Below are positions 10,279 through 21,731 of a stretch of DNA of 64,000 nt, piece after piece. This DNA is from Cutaneotrichosporon cavernicola. Lineage: Eukaryota > Basidiomycota > Tremellomycetes > Trichosporonales > Trichosporonaceae. The stretch is taken from assembly GCF_030864355.1 (NCBI RefSeq), contig NC_083398.1, forward strand, positions 62,001 through 126,000. Direction: 5' to 3'. How positions within the stretch are numbered: the stretch's first letter is position 1; every line of letters starts with the position of its first letter. Made by a program: the position numbers and the translations under genes. The notes under the pieces are model-generated. The model was not told the DNA's origin. It saw only the letters and a list, made by a program, of their open reading frames with translations, and made no database searches.

Positions 10279-12021
10279 TTACAGCATGTAACGGAAGTAT
10301 GGCGAGCGGTCACCGAGTTGGGCAAGCTCCTGTGGCGTGTACTTGGTATCGATCTCCTCCTTGGTCATGTTGTCACGCTTGGAGTTGATGCGCTTGTAAG
10401 CGATCTCGAGGACGGCCGCTCCCAGAACACCAGCAAAGGCAAAGCCAAGGGAACCGGCGTAGCCCGTGGTGAAGTGGGGCTTCTCACTCTCAAGGAAGAT
10501 GTAGCCGCCAATGATACCACCGACGTTGCAGAGCGAGATGACAAAGGCAACGCTCATGGCGCGCTTGGCTGGCCCAGCAGTATTGTTGGCGGTCCACGTG
10601 TTGGTCTGCAAGTCAACATGTGTTCTGCAAGGAAGAAACTCACTCCTGGACCGATAGGATAGACACCTGCGCAGACAAGGCAGATGGCCAGGTAAGCCGG
10701 GGCCATATACTTTTTGATGTCGTGGCGGATCGGCATAATAATGATGAGAGCGACGATGACCGTGAACTGCGCCACCATAATGAACGGCATACGCTTACGG
10801 AAGCGGTCGGAAAAGAGACCAGCGACACAGGCCGTGATCGCACCGACGATGTAAGGCGGCACCGAGAGGAGCTGTGCCTGCGACGACGAGTAGCCCATCG
10901 CCTTGATAATGGTCGGCATAGCAAACTTCATGGCGTAGTTGGGGACCGTGTTGGACCAGTAGACGATGCCAAGAAGGTAAAGCTGCCAGTCCGTAACAAC
11001 AGACTTGAAGACCTTCCACTTGCTAACGTCGTCGCTGTCGTGCTGGCCAGAATGCGCCGACTTGTCCTGGGCACCAGAGACAATCGACATGTATTTGCGC
11101 TCTTCGTCCGTGAGGAACTTGGAGTTTGACGCGTGGTCCGGCAGGATGAATGGCACCATGAGGCCGAGAGCGATAGTGGCTGCGCCTTCAAGCAGGAAAA
11201 TCCAGCGCCAGGCAGCAATGCCACCGACACCGCGGAGCTTGGCGATGCCGAACGCCAGCAAGCCGGAGAATGCGCCGGCAAGGGCACTGGAAGTGTAAAA
11301 CAAGGCGATGCGCGAGTTGAGCATGTGGCGCGGGTACCAGAGCGAGCAGAGGTACACAGCACCAGGGAAGAAGCCGGCTTCGGGGATACCCAGGGCAAGG
11401 CGGACCGCCAGGAGGCCGCCATAGTTTTTTACAACGCCGTGGAGCGTCATGGCAAGGCCCCACAGGACCGCAAGTCCGCCCAGCCACCATGAAGGCCTCG
11501 AACGGAAGTAGCGCTCCAGGATAATGTTCGCAGGGATCTCGAAGAGGATATACGTGACAAAGAAGATACTCTGTGCCGTGTTATACTTTGTTCCGTCGAG
11601 ATGAAGGTCTTCTAACAACCCTTCGATCTTGGCGTTGCCGATGTTGGCTCTTGAAACAGAAAAAAATATGGGAAAATTGGAAATAAAGGTCGGTGGTTCG
11701 ATCCATGCCGCGGGAAGTGTCAGCCGACTTTTTCACAGTCCCAACTAGTGCCAGGATGACTTACCGATCGATGTAGGCGAACAAATAGAGCAATGCGAGC
11801 ATGGGAAGCAAGCGGACGTCGATTTTGCGATACATTTTCTTCTGTTTTGCCTCGTCGAATGTGGCGAGGAACTCCTCCTCCTCAGGCGTGTAGTGGCTCG
11901 TCTTCATGACCTCCTCACCGTTGGGGAGGACGGTAATCGTCTCGGTGTTATTGGTCTCCTTCTTCTCCACGTCGTCGTCAAAAGACGTCGAGCGGTCGAT
12001 GCTTTTGCGCTGGGGAGACAT
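10279..12021 (-). CDS. MFS permease of the anion:cation symporter family (Dal5/allantoate-nicotinate type)
   Basis: Exons 11765..12021, 10644..11649 and 10279..10605 give 529 residues. The cytosolic N-terminus ends in MYRKIDVRLLPMLALLYLFAYIDR and joins ANIGNAKIEGL, the family's first-helix signature. Later landmarks are the fungal GIPEAGFFPGAVY segment, LGLMVPFILPD, and SDRFRKRMP, the RxxR-type loop between helices 8 and 9. About twelve hydrophobic helices are visible. Intron 1 is 115 nt and intron 2 is 38 nt, where an earlier in-frame acceptor would give a stop. Substrates in this family are small anions such as allantoate, nicotinate, pantothenate or biotin precursors; which one cannot be told. 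It acts at the plasma membrane. Confidence 0.9.
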
Positions 12022-12099
12022 GACTCTAGGGCGGAGGTGATGTGGTTTGCTAGGCGGTCCGCGAGGGTCGCTGAGGTGATGAGACAGCTCTTCGTGCAA

Positions 12100-12105
12100 T
12101 TTATA
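12100..12105 (-). promoter_or_regulatory. Candidate TATA box of the MFS permease gene
   Basis: TATAAA on the - strand lies about 79-84 bases upstream of the permease ATG, a plausible spacing for a TATA-driven fungal promoter. Its function is inferred from motif and position only. Confidence 0.45.
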
Positions 12106-14201
12106 CCACTATTCAACTCGGTGTCACGGGATTCAAGCGCTGTGATCATTCCGGTTGTTCCACCCCACTCTCGCTGATCATGTCATCCACGGGGACCCCG
12201 TTAAGCTCCACCCCCCGGTCTTGCCCCACAGGCCCCTCGAGGAACCGACAGTAATGTCCAAGGTGTCGATTGGCGACGACGGTTTGTCTTGGTATGAGTT
12301 TAGCGCCGTGTCTGGATCAGCCCTTGGACCTGCCTTTGAGGTTGACGCAATACTCAGTCCCCGGGGGTTCAATTCACGCGAGACCGGAGCTACCGCAATT
12401 CATTCCGCCGACACTTGGGTTTACCGCGGTTGATGGAGGGGGGAATAGATACGTCAGTTTGTCTTGGCATGCGTCTATCTCTGCCGTGTCCCGTTTAGGC
12501 GGCCTGTTGCTTGGGGCAAACTCACGTGTTTTCACAGGACCACAAAGGCACCTTTGGTTGTTCAGGCTATGGCGCATGGTGCCTGCGTCGTATAACTGAC
12601 TGTCCTGGTTCACTCACCCGGTATTGACGATGCTTGAGAGTGTCCGGATGCCGGTCCTCCAATGTAACAAGTTTGCGGGGTCCCAACCACATGCCCACTC
12701 GGTTCACTCCACGTGCAGGGTCTGCTGTGATCGTATGGACATGTGCCTGTTCCTTGGCACCGATAATAGTCCCTAGACGGCAATGCCCGGGAACTGGCGG
12801 CCTTTCGTTGACTTGGCGCCGCACCTCGGCATTCTCTCCTGCAGTATGTACCAAGCTCTGAAGGGTCAGGTACCAAGCAACCTATCTCGGAGTGAGCGGA
12901 CTGAAGGTTTCCGCATCCCCGGCCTGGCGACCCTAGCGACAGCTGCCCACACGGTTTCTTGGAGCATTGAGCGACCTGAGACTGGGACAGTTGGGCTCGC
13001 ACAATCCGCACATTCGAAAAACGCCCGTTGCACATGCACAACATGACACCGGGCATGCTGATAATTGCAAGCAGAAAAATGTCAGGCTCGGTGACGACAC
13101 TGTCAGATTCCCCATAATACGAGTGACATACCAACGCATGGCAATTGGACCCTGACCAGAACAGCCGCCATCAGCTCCATCGCCCCCACCTCGCTCGACC
13201 CCAAGCCTTGCGTGCGCGTTTCGCATTCACTCTCAAGAAACTGATGACACGCGGTTACCGGCGGCACGTAGGACTGATTTCCCCGCTTGCACTGCCAAGA
13301 TAGAGTGGGGCCCCCAAAATTCCGACACTCCCGCGCGGGACATGAACCTTACGTCTCACTTGTGGCATGGACCATTGACAAGCGAGAAGGTTGATGAGCA
13401 GTCCTAGCCGCAACTCCAATCACGGTCAAACTCACAAGGCCGCATGAATCGAGGACTGATTACGAAGCTGACCCCAAAGCTGATTCTGGTCACCTGTCCC
13501 TCCCCGGTCTCTACAATGTTGCTAGATTCTCCTCGACAGGGCGAGGCTAACCTTTTCTCTTACATACGTAAGCACAGCGTAGCCTTTCTCTTACACAGCG
13601 TAGTCGTCAGGAGAAAATTTGAATGCCACACTGGTGGAAGGGCGCTGATCGTAACAGATCGTCCCTCACTGAGCAGGCGGAATATTTGGGAAATGAGGTT
13701 GAACATTAGCGGATTGTTGGCGATTTCCACTGCAACTTGTAAGCCATGGCCGGCCATTCCACCTCACCAGCCGGCTGTTGTCGGTTCCAGAATCGGGTGC
13801 CCGACTTTGCATCAAGTGGCTAGAGTAGCCTCGGGATGATAGTCTGATTTGGTAGTCTGATTTGTCATGAGTTATGACTACATACTCTGAACCAGTATCT
13901 CAGCATCTACTGCATTGCCCTTCAGGATTAGCCAACGTCAAGCTAGAATATGGTGAAGAATGCAGCACAAAACGACTTGAGCGATGAAGCAGAAGTGTTA
14001 TTGGGCCAAACACTGTGGAGGAGCTTGGAGGAGCCTGGAGGGGACTCATTGATCATGTTGATCCAAGTTGATGGGCGATCAATATCAAGTATCCCTTCGG
14101 GTCCATCAAACACTGCGCCCTCCCCCTTCCCCTACCTCCTCCTCCAAACATCTGTTGGCCATGCCGAAGTGAAGTACCAGGCAAACTCGGTGACGTCGGC
14201 A
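12106..14201. other. Gene-poor region with short direct repeats
   Basis: About 2.1 kb with only short frames. A diverged repeat starting GTTTGTCTTGG occurs at about 12282 and 12459. A 15-nt unit containing TAGTCTGATTT is repeated near 13839-13866. I see no intact gene, no transposase signature and no terminal repeats. Confidence 0.45.
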
Positions 14202-14739
14202 ATGACACCCGAGAAGCGGATGGCCGCCCGAGGGTTAACCATGGCGCGCATCGACTCGCTCTCCATCGAGGATATCCCCAAGAACCCCTCACTCCTGGTA
14301 TGATTGAGTTTATTGGCATCAACGAGCGCTGGCACGCCAATTTTGCGTCACGCCTCCCCAACGGCCACAAGGTTGGCGGGAAGTTCTATAAGTCGTGGGA
14401 CGAAGCCACCGGGCCGGAAGCAGCAGCTTGGACCGCGAAGACCTTGAAACCATATCTCATCCTACCGCGAAGACCTTGAAACCATATCTCATCTCCCTCG
14501 CCCACCGCCGCGGCCTGCAGCCAAATCGCAAGATTTGCGTGCACACATTCATCTATGGTTATTACCGTGGCAAACGCGGACGAGTCCGGCCTTTTGGTCG
14601 CGTTGTACGGAAATGCGAAGGCAGAGAGGTTTGCTGATGAGTACTGTACGAGAAGCCTCGCAGGCGGCCTTCCTCGCAGCTTGACTTCGAGTATGCGTTC
14701 GAGAACACGGATTGGACACAAGCGCTGGACTTGATTTAA
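14202..14739 (+). pseudogene. Frame-broken relic of an unknown protein-coding gene
   Basis: Coding-like segments are scattered over three frames with no splice sites joining them. They are: MARIDSLSIEDIPKNPSL; then, one frame away, GMIEFIGINERWHANFASRL and WDEATGPEAAAW; then KTLKPYLI. The last is interrupted by a direct 32-bp duplication (14432-14463 and 14464-14495). With one copy the frame continues into SLAHRRGLQPNRKICVHTF. Further on, VITVANADESGLLVALYGNAK and LDFEYAFENTDWTQALDLI lie in other frames and end at TAA 14737-14739. The segments read like natural protein, but no family is recognisable. I read this as a decayed gene rather than an intact multi-exon one. Confidence 0.5.
14432..14495. 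repeat. 32-bp tandem duplication that shifts a reading frame
   Basis: The unit begins ACCGCGAAGACCTTGAAACC and occurs at 14432 and 14464, identical over about 30 bases. Because 32 is not a multiple of three, the second copy brings a TGA into frame in the surrounding relic gene. Confidence 0.9.
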
Positions 14740-15042
14740 AGTACATAGTTGAACGAAGACTTTGGGCCGCTTCTGTGCCGGAGTGCTGTAGGAGGGATGC
14801 CTAAGGCCCGGCGTGTCGGCGTGTTGGCGTGTTGGTGGGGGGATGACCAGCTCGGGCCCGGGGTTCAAAGCCCAGCGTGCTCTGGCGGGTCACGACAGGT
14901 ACTGTACATGTACGACATTGGGTCATCGAGGAGAACTACTTCGCCACAGTCAACAGCACTCGAACGTGAGTTTCTCATTGAATCTGACATCCTCTGCGGG
15001 TTTAACCTCAATCGGCGGCCGCACCCTCCATTACCGTTCGAC

Positions 15043-15430
15043 ATGTTTGGCAAAGATCTCGTCGCTATCCTCTGCGAGGAGGTGAAGAAATGCCACTACT
15101 CCTATCATCACGCCAGAATGGCCATCTTGACAGACCCAAAGCCTCTGATCCAGAAATCATGCCGCATTAGCATCGAGTGCGAGGTTGACGACAACAAGAC
15201 TTTCCATCCCGATCAGTAGGTTTTCGTCGTAACTACCTACTAATGCAAGCTCCTGGCTACAGAGCCGGATTGACTACATGAAGTGTCAACTGCCCCGCGA
15301 GGTGAAGAGCGTTCTCACCTCGCTCGAGATGGCGACGGCGGTTCCTGCCAAGATAAACTGGACGCATCACGTCGGTTCTCTTCACTCTGCTGTCCGTTCC
15401 ACATGTTCCACATGCTGCACATGTGATTAA
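15043..15430 (+). CDS. Possible two-exon gene fragment of unknown function
   Basis: From an ATG at 15043 (MFGKDLVAILCEEVKK), the frame runs to a donor at 15216. A 34-nt intron (15216..15249, GTAGGT...GCAAG with CTAAT before it) joins HPDHSWLQSRIDYMKCQLP and continues to TAA 15428-15430, about 117 residues. The sequence is protein-like up to KINWTHHVG, then ends in a Cys/Thr-rich tail from a local ACATGT repeat. Upstream, WVIEENYFATVNSTRT at about 14923-14970 lies in another frame, so this may be the 3' part of the same decayed locus. No domain is recognised. Confidence 0.35.
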
Positions 15431-15577
15431 TACTGCCACGATGGTCTGCTCCAGGGAGGCTACAATGACAATGAATGAAAAGACAGGACGGTGCATGAAT
15501 CCACCACGAATCTATCTGACAGTAAAGGTCCGTGAATAAGGTAGAGTCCGTTTGACATCCTTGTTGACGTCCACAAC

Positions 15578-16933
15578 TTAGCACGACATGCCGTTGAGGC
15601 CGCCAATGTTGAGGGCGCCAAAGAGGTTGCCCAGGGTCGAAGGGAACCAGCCGAGGACGGCGCCACCGACGGCACAGCCGACATCCTTGACAGTGTTGCC
15701 GCCACCAATCCCGAGGATGCCACCGCCAAAGAAACCGCCGAGCGATCCAAAGTCGGGAAGGGGGATGAAGAGACCCTTGATGCCGAGGGACCAGCCGGGC
15801 AAGGTCGGCTTGAGGGCTTCGATGAGGACAGCCCACGCCAAAATCTCAGGGACGGTCATCGGGATCTTGCGCTTGCACCATCCGGGAGGGAAGCGCTCAA
15901 GCATGAACCAGTGGTAGGCCATGTCCTTTGTGAAGTGGATGTTGTCGCCGCGGAGGTTCTGCATGACAAAGCCCGACTCGCCGTAGGCGACAACCATGCG
16001 CCAGGGGTTGAAGTCGAAGCGAGCGTTGTTCTTGCGCGAGTACTGCCACGCACGGTAACGCGACTGGGCGAGCGAGTAGGGAGTGACGTCGCCACCACCG
16101 TACTGGTCCATCTCCTTGATGAACAGGTCGAAGCGTCCCTTGTCGACAACCCACTGGTTGCCAAGGTTGGCGTCCTGACGAGTGACTGAAGCATCGCCCT
16201 CGAGGACACCGTGGCCGGCAAGACCGTCACCAAGACCGTTGCGAGTTCCAATGGAGAGCGTGAGCGTGGTCATGTCACCCTTGAAGAGGAACGAGATGGC
16301 GGCAAGAACAGCGCAGAGGTCCGGGGAGAGCGCGAGAGCATGGAAGGCACCGACGAAGAGCTGGACGGGGTTGACGACACCGTTGCGGGGGAGGTAGCCG
16401 TGGTTGGCGGCAGTGTTGAGACCGGGGCAGGGGCCGCGGAGGTCACCAGGGCCGGGAGCGATCCAAGGGTGGTCGGCGTCCTCGGCAGGGCCGAAGCCGA
16501 GGAACGAGGCAATGTCACGGCCAATAAGGGACGAGTTGGACGGGATAGTGCCAGTGGTGTCGAACGTGTTGTTCTGTGCGTTGGCCTGGTTGCCGTCGAC
16601 AGCGGTCTGGCGGTCATGCGTGATGCCTGAGTATTAGTTGCAGAACAGTAGAAAAGTTGCGGCAAACTCACCGAAAGCCTTGTAGATAGCCTCCTCATTA
16701 AGGTTCTTGAAGTTGGTGGCGCCAAAGTTGGTCTTGGGGACGTCGACGCCAGCCTGGGCCATACCCTCCTTGATCTGGCTAGTAAGGGCCTCGATCTGCT
16801 TGGGGTCGAACTTCTTAAGCTGGTTGATGAGACCGAAGATCTCAGTGTTGCCGCTAGGCGACATGAAGGGGAACGCTGAGACCGAAACGGAGCTCAGTGC
16901 CGCCAAGGCCGAGACGATGAAAGTGACCTTCAT
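15578..16933 (-). CDS. Secreted heme-thiolate peroxidase/peroxygenase (chloroperoxidase family)
   Basis: Exons 16672..16933 and 15578..16626 give 436 residues. The signal peptide is MKVTFIVSALAALSSVSVSA. The heme-thiolate signature RGPCPGLNTAANHGYLPRNG contains the proximal Cys ligand in a PCP motif. EGDASVTRQD supplies the distal acid (EGD) region seen in long-type unspecific peroxygenases. The 45-nt intron sits in AFG|ITHDRQ. After the catalytic domain there is a Gly-rich tail (about the last 60 residues, ending GGLNGMSC). By family, the enzyme uses H2O2 to oxygenate or halogenate organic compounds outside the cell; its substrate is unknown. Confidence 0.92.
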
Positions 16934-18997
16934 GGTCGAGGAATGAGTGTGAGTAAAGTTGGCGAATAGAGAGAAACAGTGTCAGTAGGGGTCTCTTTAT
17001 ACGATGTGGCAGTGGGGACACATCTTGTTACCCACAACCCACAATGTTGATCGCATCGAGCGGTTCACCAGACCCGTTCCGTCATCCGCAAGGAACGAGC
17101 TCTCTGCATCGCGGAAGTGGGGGGTCCCCTGTCCAACAGGAGTCGACAAGTTTGACTAGTTCAATCCTGGTACACGGCCTGGTGCAGGGGGCGGGGGTGG
17201 GCCGCACCCGATAGTTTGGAGCGGGAATCCCAGAGGCGGGTGAATGGGATGTTTCAGTATGTTGAATCCTTGAATCCTGCAACGTTGCTGACGGTTCCCA
17301 TTCCACCTCGGAGCTGCACGGCCCGCCCACAAATTGAGCCTAGACGCGGAAGTTGAAGCGTAAGCAGGGATCATGCCGTAACTGCTAAAGACCAAGGTCT
17401 GACGCAGCTAGGGGACGACCGATATTAAGAGGTGAGATATGGAGAGATGGAGAGCAGAATGGGAGGGAGATTGACAAGGGGTAGGAAGGGGTTCATGTGG
17501 CGGATCATCAGGCACCGGGGAGAGTCTCTGGACGCGCCCCGACGCGTTTCATTGTCTTGGCACCATCGCAATCTAAGATGATGAAGTAATCAACTATAGA
17601 CAATTAACAATAGACTAAGCGGCGGCCGCCTCTTCCGGCACGATTCCAGGGTGACGAGTGCCGCAGGAATCATGGTTTTGTGTTTCATGCCCCGCTATGA
17701 CAAGAACGGACGCTACGGTTGGTCACTCGCGGCCCAACCACAAGGTTGAGGGTTTGGCTTGCGGAACACACCGCACCCGCTGACTTCTAGCGGCACTCGC
17801 ACTCGTCATTCAAACTTAACAGGTGTTTGGTGACTGGAGCCGATGCGCTATTAGATAATAGCTCGGACGCGGCAGGGGTCAATCTGAGGCGTCAATAATC
17901 CTTGTCCTGATTCCAGCCACTCGACATACCATGTGGTCCGGGAACATCCGCGCACTTGGCATGTCCATGTGCCTCCAGGACCTCCCGGTCCGCGTTCCGC
18001 ACCTCGCGTCGCAATATCTCAACTTGTTGAGTGCAGCACTAATAGCAATCGGCGCGCACATGTCACGCAAGATCTGACCCTCTGCAGTGCTGAACGTCGC
18101 CAGGCATGCAATGAGCTTGGAACCCGAAGTCCGAAGTCGGGCCCCGCCGCGTTGACTGAGCAGGTGCGCGCCGCGGAGAATAGGCATCCAAGGCTGATGC
18201 GTCCTTTCCTGGTGATACCATGATACCATGCCGTTCAACTCGCTGTCGATCAATACTTGCCTCCCTCTTTTCTCCCCGATCGCGAGATTCGCTTGTTACA
18301 TCTAGTAGCTTGGCGTGTTTATCCGCCGCCATTAACACCATACCATGTGCTTCAGCGGCTCATGTGGATACATGCACCCTCGGTTCTGATCACCAGTGTC
18401 TCGCCACTAGATCTATCGCGCAACCGACACCTGCCGAGATAAGCTGTCTCAGCACTCCGTTCTAGAGTTGGACTGTACCTCAAACCACCCCCTTTGGGAC
18501 TTGCACGCCCATCAGAGACGCATTCCCCGCAACAGCCACAAATGCGTGCCAGTTTCCTAATCCGGGACGCGGACGCGACGTCAAACTAAGACGCGCGCTA
18601 AAACTCAAAACACGCTAGGGAATGTTCGATTCCGTAAGGCGGGAGTGACCGTGGTGGCTGGAGGGGTGGGACGTATGGGGGTGTCCGTGTTGTTTGGCCC
18701 ACTACAGTCCATGGACTATGGCCAGAGTTCTCGCCCAACCCCTTCGATTGACTTCGGTCATTCGGTACAGTACAATAGATCGAGGCTGTGGCGCTATTTG
18801 GGCCTTGTTGATGATCCCGAGGCACATCCCGCGCTCCCGCTCCAACCTATCCTGCCGCGCTCGCGTGGCGACTTCTCGGCCCTTGCCGCTGACTCTGACT
18901 CCTCAAAGTAACGCGTAATGCGTAATCGCAATCAGTCCATGGGCCTTGTTTCCAGACTCCAACATTGTCCTTACCATCTGACCCATCTCCACTAACC
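16934..18997. other. Intergenic region, about 2 kb
   Basis: This is the shared upstream region of the divergent peroxygenase and MAPR genes. Apart from the TATA element at 16996-17001 I find no supported feature; the short frames have no family signature. Confidence 0.5.
16996..17001 (-). promoter_or_regulatory. Candidate TATA box of the peroxygenase gene
   Basis: TATAAA on the - strand lies 63-68 bases upstream of the peroxygenase ATG at 16933, a good distance for a regulated secreted-enzyme promoter. Confidence 0.5.
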
Positions 18998-19608
18998 ATG
19001 TCCGAGTCCGAAGGTGAGCGCCGCGAGCTCGTGTGCTGATATCTGTTCGCCAGCGTAAGAGCACCGTCCCCGTCCCCGCCTCTGTCCCTGTCCCTGTTGA
19101 GAAGGCGGCTCGATCTGGCCCCGGCGTCGTGCTCAAGGTCATCCTCGCCCTCGCCATCGCTGGGGCCGCATTGATCGCATACATCTCCACCGGAGAACGC
19201 AGCTTCTCAATGAAAGCACTGAGCGCGTACGACGGCAGTAATGAGGCGCTGCCCGTGTACATCTCAATCAACGGGGTGGTGTACGACGTATCCGCCAATC
19301 GCAGGGTGTACGGGAAAGGCGGGAGCTACAATATGATGTGAGTGGTGTGGCTTGAGTGTGAGGCTGGACCTGACTCCAGGGCCGGCCGCGATGCTTCGCG
19401 CTCGTTCATCACGGGCTGCTTCGAGACCCACCTGACCCACGACCTGCGCGGGATGACCGACAAGGAGCTCGAATCGCTCGAGACATGGAAGAACTTCTTC
19501 AAGGACAGCCCCAAGTACCCGCGCGTCGGCGTCGCCAAGCTCCCGCCCATTGATCCGAACTCGGCCATTCCCGAGCCGTGTGCAGACCCCAAGTCCGCGC
19601 ACAAGTGA
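18998..19608 (+). CDS. Membrane-anchored cytochrome b5-like heme protein (MAPR/Dap1 family)
   Basis: Best model: exons 18998..19030, 19054..19337 and 19380..19608, 181 residues. After a short tail there is a transmembrane helix (VVLKVILALAIAGAALIAYI). The MAPR heme-binding domain follows: FSMKALSAYDG, VYISINGVVYDVS, the Tyr-containing GKGGSYNMMAGRDASRSF, HLTHDLRG and LETWKNFF. Related proteins (Dap1, PGRMC) bind heme through Tyr and support sterol P450s in the ER. Intron 2 (42 nt) is clear. The 5' end is not: the ATG and the domain frame can be joined only by a 23-nt intron (19031..19053), because the more obvious donor at 19014 gives an immediate stop. The domain call is firm; the first exon is not. 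Confidence 0.82.
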
Positions 19609-19823
19609 GCGGGGAAGAGAGAGGATGGAGGAGCGGAGAGAGGAGAGTAGGTGACAGCATGCAGGAGAGTATGAGCGGCGCCTCATCCATCCACGTTGCC
19701 CCAGACCATACCCACACACATACCATGTACATCTGCATTTTGAGCACGCGGGCAAAAGCGACAACAGCCCCGACCTGGCTGGCTGGTCCTTCGGGCGACA
19801 CTAGGGAGCCACCTCCCGCCCGC

Positions 19824-19912
19824 TGCCTCCTAGCCGACTCGAACGACTGACCTCGTCCTCAAAGCTGAATGTGCTTACGAAAGACGCGCTCTACCAACTG
19901 AGCTAAGAAGGC
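19824..19912 (-). tRNA. tRNA-Thr (anticodon CGT) with intron
   Basis: The - strand folds into a full cloverleaf. The acceptor stem is GCCTTCT with AGGAGGC and discriminator A. The D arm is GCTCAGTTGGTAGAGC. The anticodon stem is CGTCT/GGACG with loop TTCGTA. The T arm is AGTCG-TTCGAGT-CGGCT. About 16 extra bases (starting AGCACATTC) lie after position 37, the standard place for a nuclear tRNA intron. The box A and B promoter sequences are intact. Confidence 0.88.
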
Positions 19913-20326
19913 TTGGTGTTTCTTAGGTCACAGGGTTGCAGATCAGCTCGCGCGGGAACCACCCAGGCGGAGGAGCGGCTGGTGAACAGCCCCTTTAGCG
20001 TTGACGAGCTGACCGTCTGGGCTTGTGCCTGCGCTTGAACCCACATCTGGAAGCTTGTGGACAGCCCACCACTCGGCTTGGAGCTGTTCAACCACTCTGA
20101 CTTGGTGGTCAACTGAGCGAGATGTCCAGAAATGAACAAGTGGAGAATGACAGCCGCGTTGTCCTCATCTTCTGTGGAGGATGAGAGATGAGCACGTGGA
20201 GCCGCACAATTCCGTAGGTGTATGCGCCGCGGGGGCGTCTGTATGTGTGTATGCTATCGCATCTAGAGTTTATCAGTCTACCATTGCGGCTTCTATGTTG
20301 ATCTGGATATGAATCGTACTTGCGCT
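19913..20326. other. Intergenic region downstream of the Irc21-type gene
   Basis: 414 bases between the tRNA and the stop codon of the cytochrome b5-domain gene. Nothing recognisable. Confidence 0.5.
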
Positions 20327-21411
20327 CTACGCGCGCACGAGCATGCCGACCATGCACTCCTGCATCAGGTGTTCAATGTTGACCCACGAGTGGGTTAGCA
20401 CTGCGGTCAGCTCAAGTGAAAAGAGAGCAGACGCGAGGACCAATCTACCCCCCATTTACTCACTGAACAGCTTGGTCCCGTCACGCCCTGCCACGCGCAT
20501 CAGCTCGTCAACGCCACCAGGGTGGAAATTGAGGTATGGTGTTATGTTGTATACGACGCCGTTGAACGCCGACCACGCGTCGTCCTCGGTCTTGTGCTGC
20601 GGTCAGATTTGGCCCCGTAAACAGACATACCTTCTTCAGCTCCTCCATCGTGACGCGTTTAGGCGGCCCGTGGAACCCGCGAAGGTTCGTACCGGACTTT
20701 GTTAATCTTGCCCAGTCAAGCGCCGAGTGCCCGGGCGCAAGCGCAACCTTGCCGCGGCCCTTCTTCTTCATTGGCGCAGCTGTGAGGGAAGAACCGTCCG
20801 CGAGCTTCGCGGGTGTTGCGATCGCGCGCGAGGGTGTTGGTTTCAAAGAGTTGGAGGCGGAGGGGACCGAGTCGCGCGAGTTAAGGCTAATGGCCGGGGG
20901 GAGGGGTGGTGGCATTGTGCCTTTCCCAGCAGCCGACTTGTCTGCAACCAAGCCGCCGCCCGCCTTAATCCCGAACGTTGGGCGCGCAGTCGTGCTGTGC
21001 GGTAGCCGCATGTCACCAAGCGGCGCGTCCACAATCGCAATGTTGAGGTCGGACGGGGGACTTGCGCTGCGTGTCGAGGTGGTGGGGGAGGGCGGCGCGA
21101 GGGCAAAAGACGGTGCGGGCACAGCGAGAGAGGGGACGGCTAGAGCAAGTGAAGCAGGTGCAGTGGAGCGCTGCGCCGACTCCGGGAGCGGAAACTGTGG
21201 CGGAGTGTCGTCGTACTCCTCGTCGTCCTCTTCTCCAGCTGGGGAGAACCCGCCGGGCATGTCCCCGGAGCTGACCGGCTGCTTCTCTGACGCTGCGATG
21301 GTGGGAACGGAGCTGGACCACCCCGGGATGGAGGGTAATGATGAGAAGAGCTGTTATCAGCAAAAGTTGGAGCCTCCATTTGCCTAAAACGACGCAACGT
21401 ACCCAGGACAT
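20327..21411 (-). CDS. IRC21: Cytochrome b5-domain protein, Irc21/CYB5R4-N-terminus type
   Basis: Four exons (21403..21411, 20631..21350, 20464..20596, 20327..20400) give 311 residues. The first exon is only MSW. Intron 1 (52 nt) has a CTGAT branch site and joins LFSSLPSIPGWSS. About 190 residues are disordered and rich in Ser/Pro/Ala. The C-terminal 100 residues carry the family linker APGHSALDWARLTKSG, then the b5 domain with heme His in FHPGG and a second His in LTHSWVNIE, preceded by AWSAFNGVVYNITPYL. Yeast Irc21 and the N-terminal half of CYB5R4 share this linker plus domain. It probably passes electrons to a redox partner in the cytosol; the partner is unknown. Confidence 0.85.
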
Positions 21412-21731
21412 GATGCTGTGTGAGATGTTAGCGATAAGAGAAGTGTAGAGAGTAGAGCAAAGTCAATTCGAGTGTGTCAACAAATACGCTGGGTGGCAAT
21501 TTCAACTTTTGGTGCCGTTAGTCAGCATCGGCCTGAGGATTTGGGGATATCCGCCTTCCGATGAGCAACCGCCGAGACCGCCGAGCCGATGAGCCGGAAC
21601 GCGTCGCCAACTTGTCGCTGCGTGTCCATTCACACCCAAGATAAGATTACATTACCGCCAAGCGGCATCTAGCAACTAGTTGAAAGTCGGTCCAGCACGA
21701 GCATCCTAGGCGTTCCCGTCAAGCTGCACGC
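21412..21731. other. Intergenic region between IRC21-type gene and DPH5
   Basis: 320 bases with no recognisable element. It is the upstream region of the IRC21-type gene and the 3' region of DPH5. Confidence 0.5.

Noticed and set aside
12106..15430. Possible transposon in the gene-poor stretch
   Set aside because: No terminal repeats, target-site duplication, transposase, reverse transcriptase or integrase motifs were seen; only short direct repeats.
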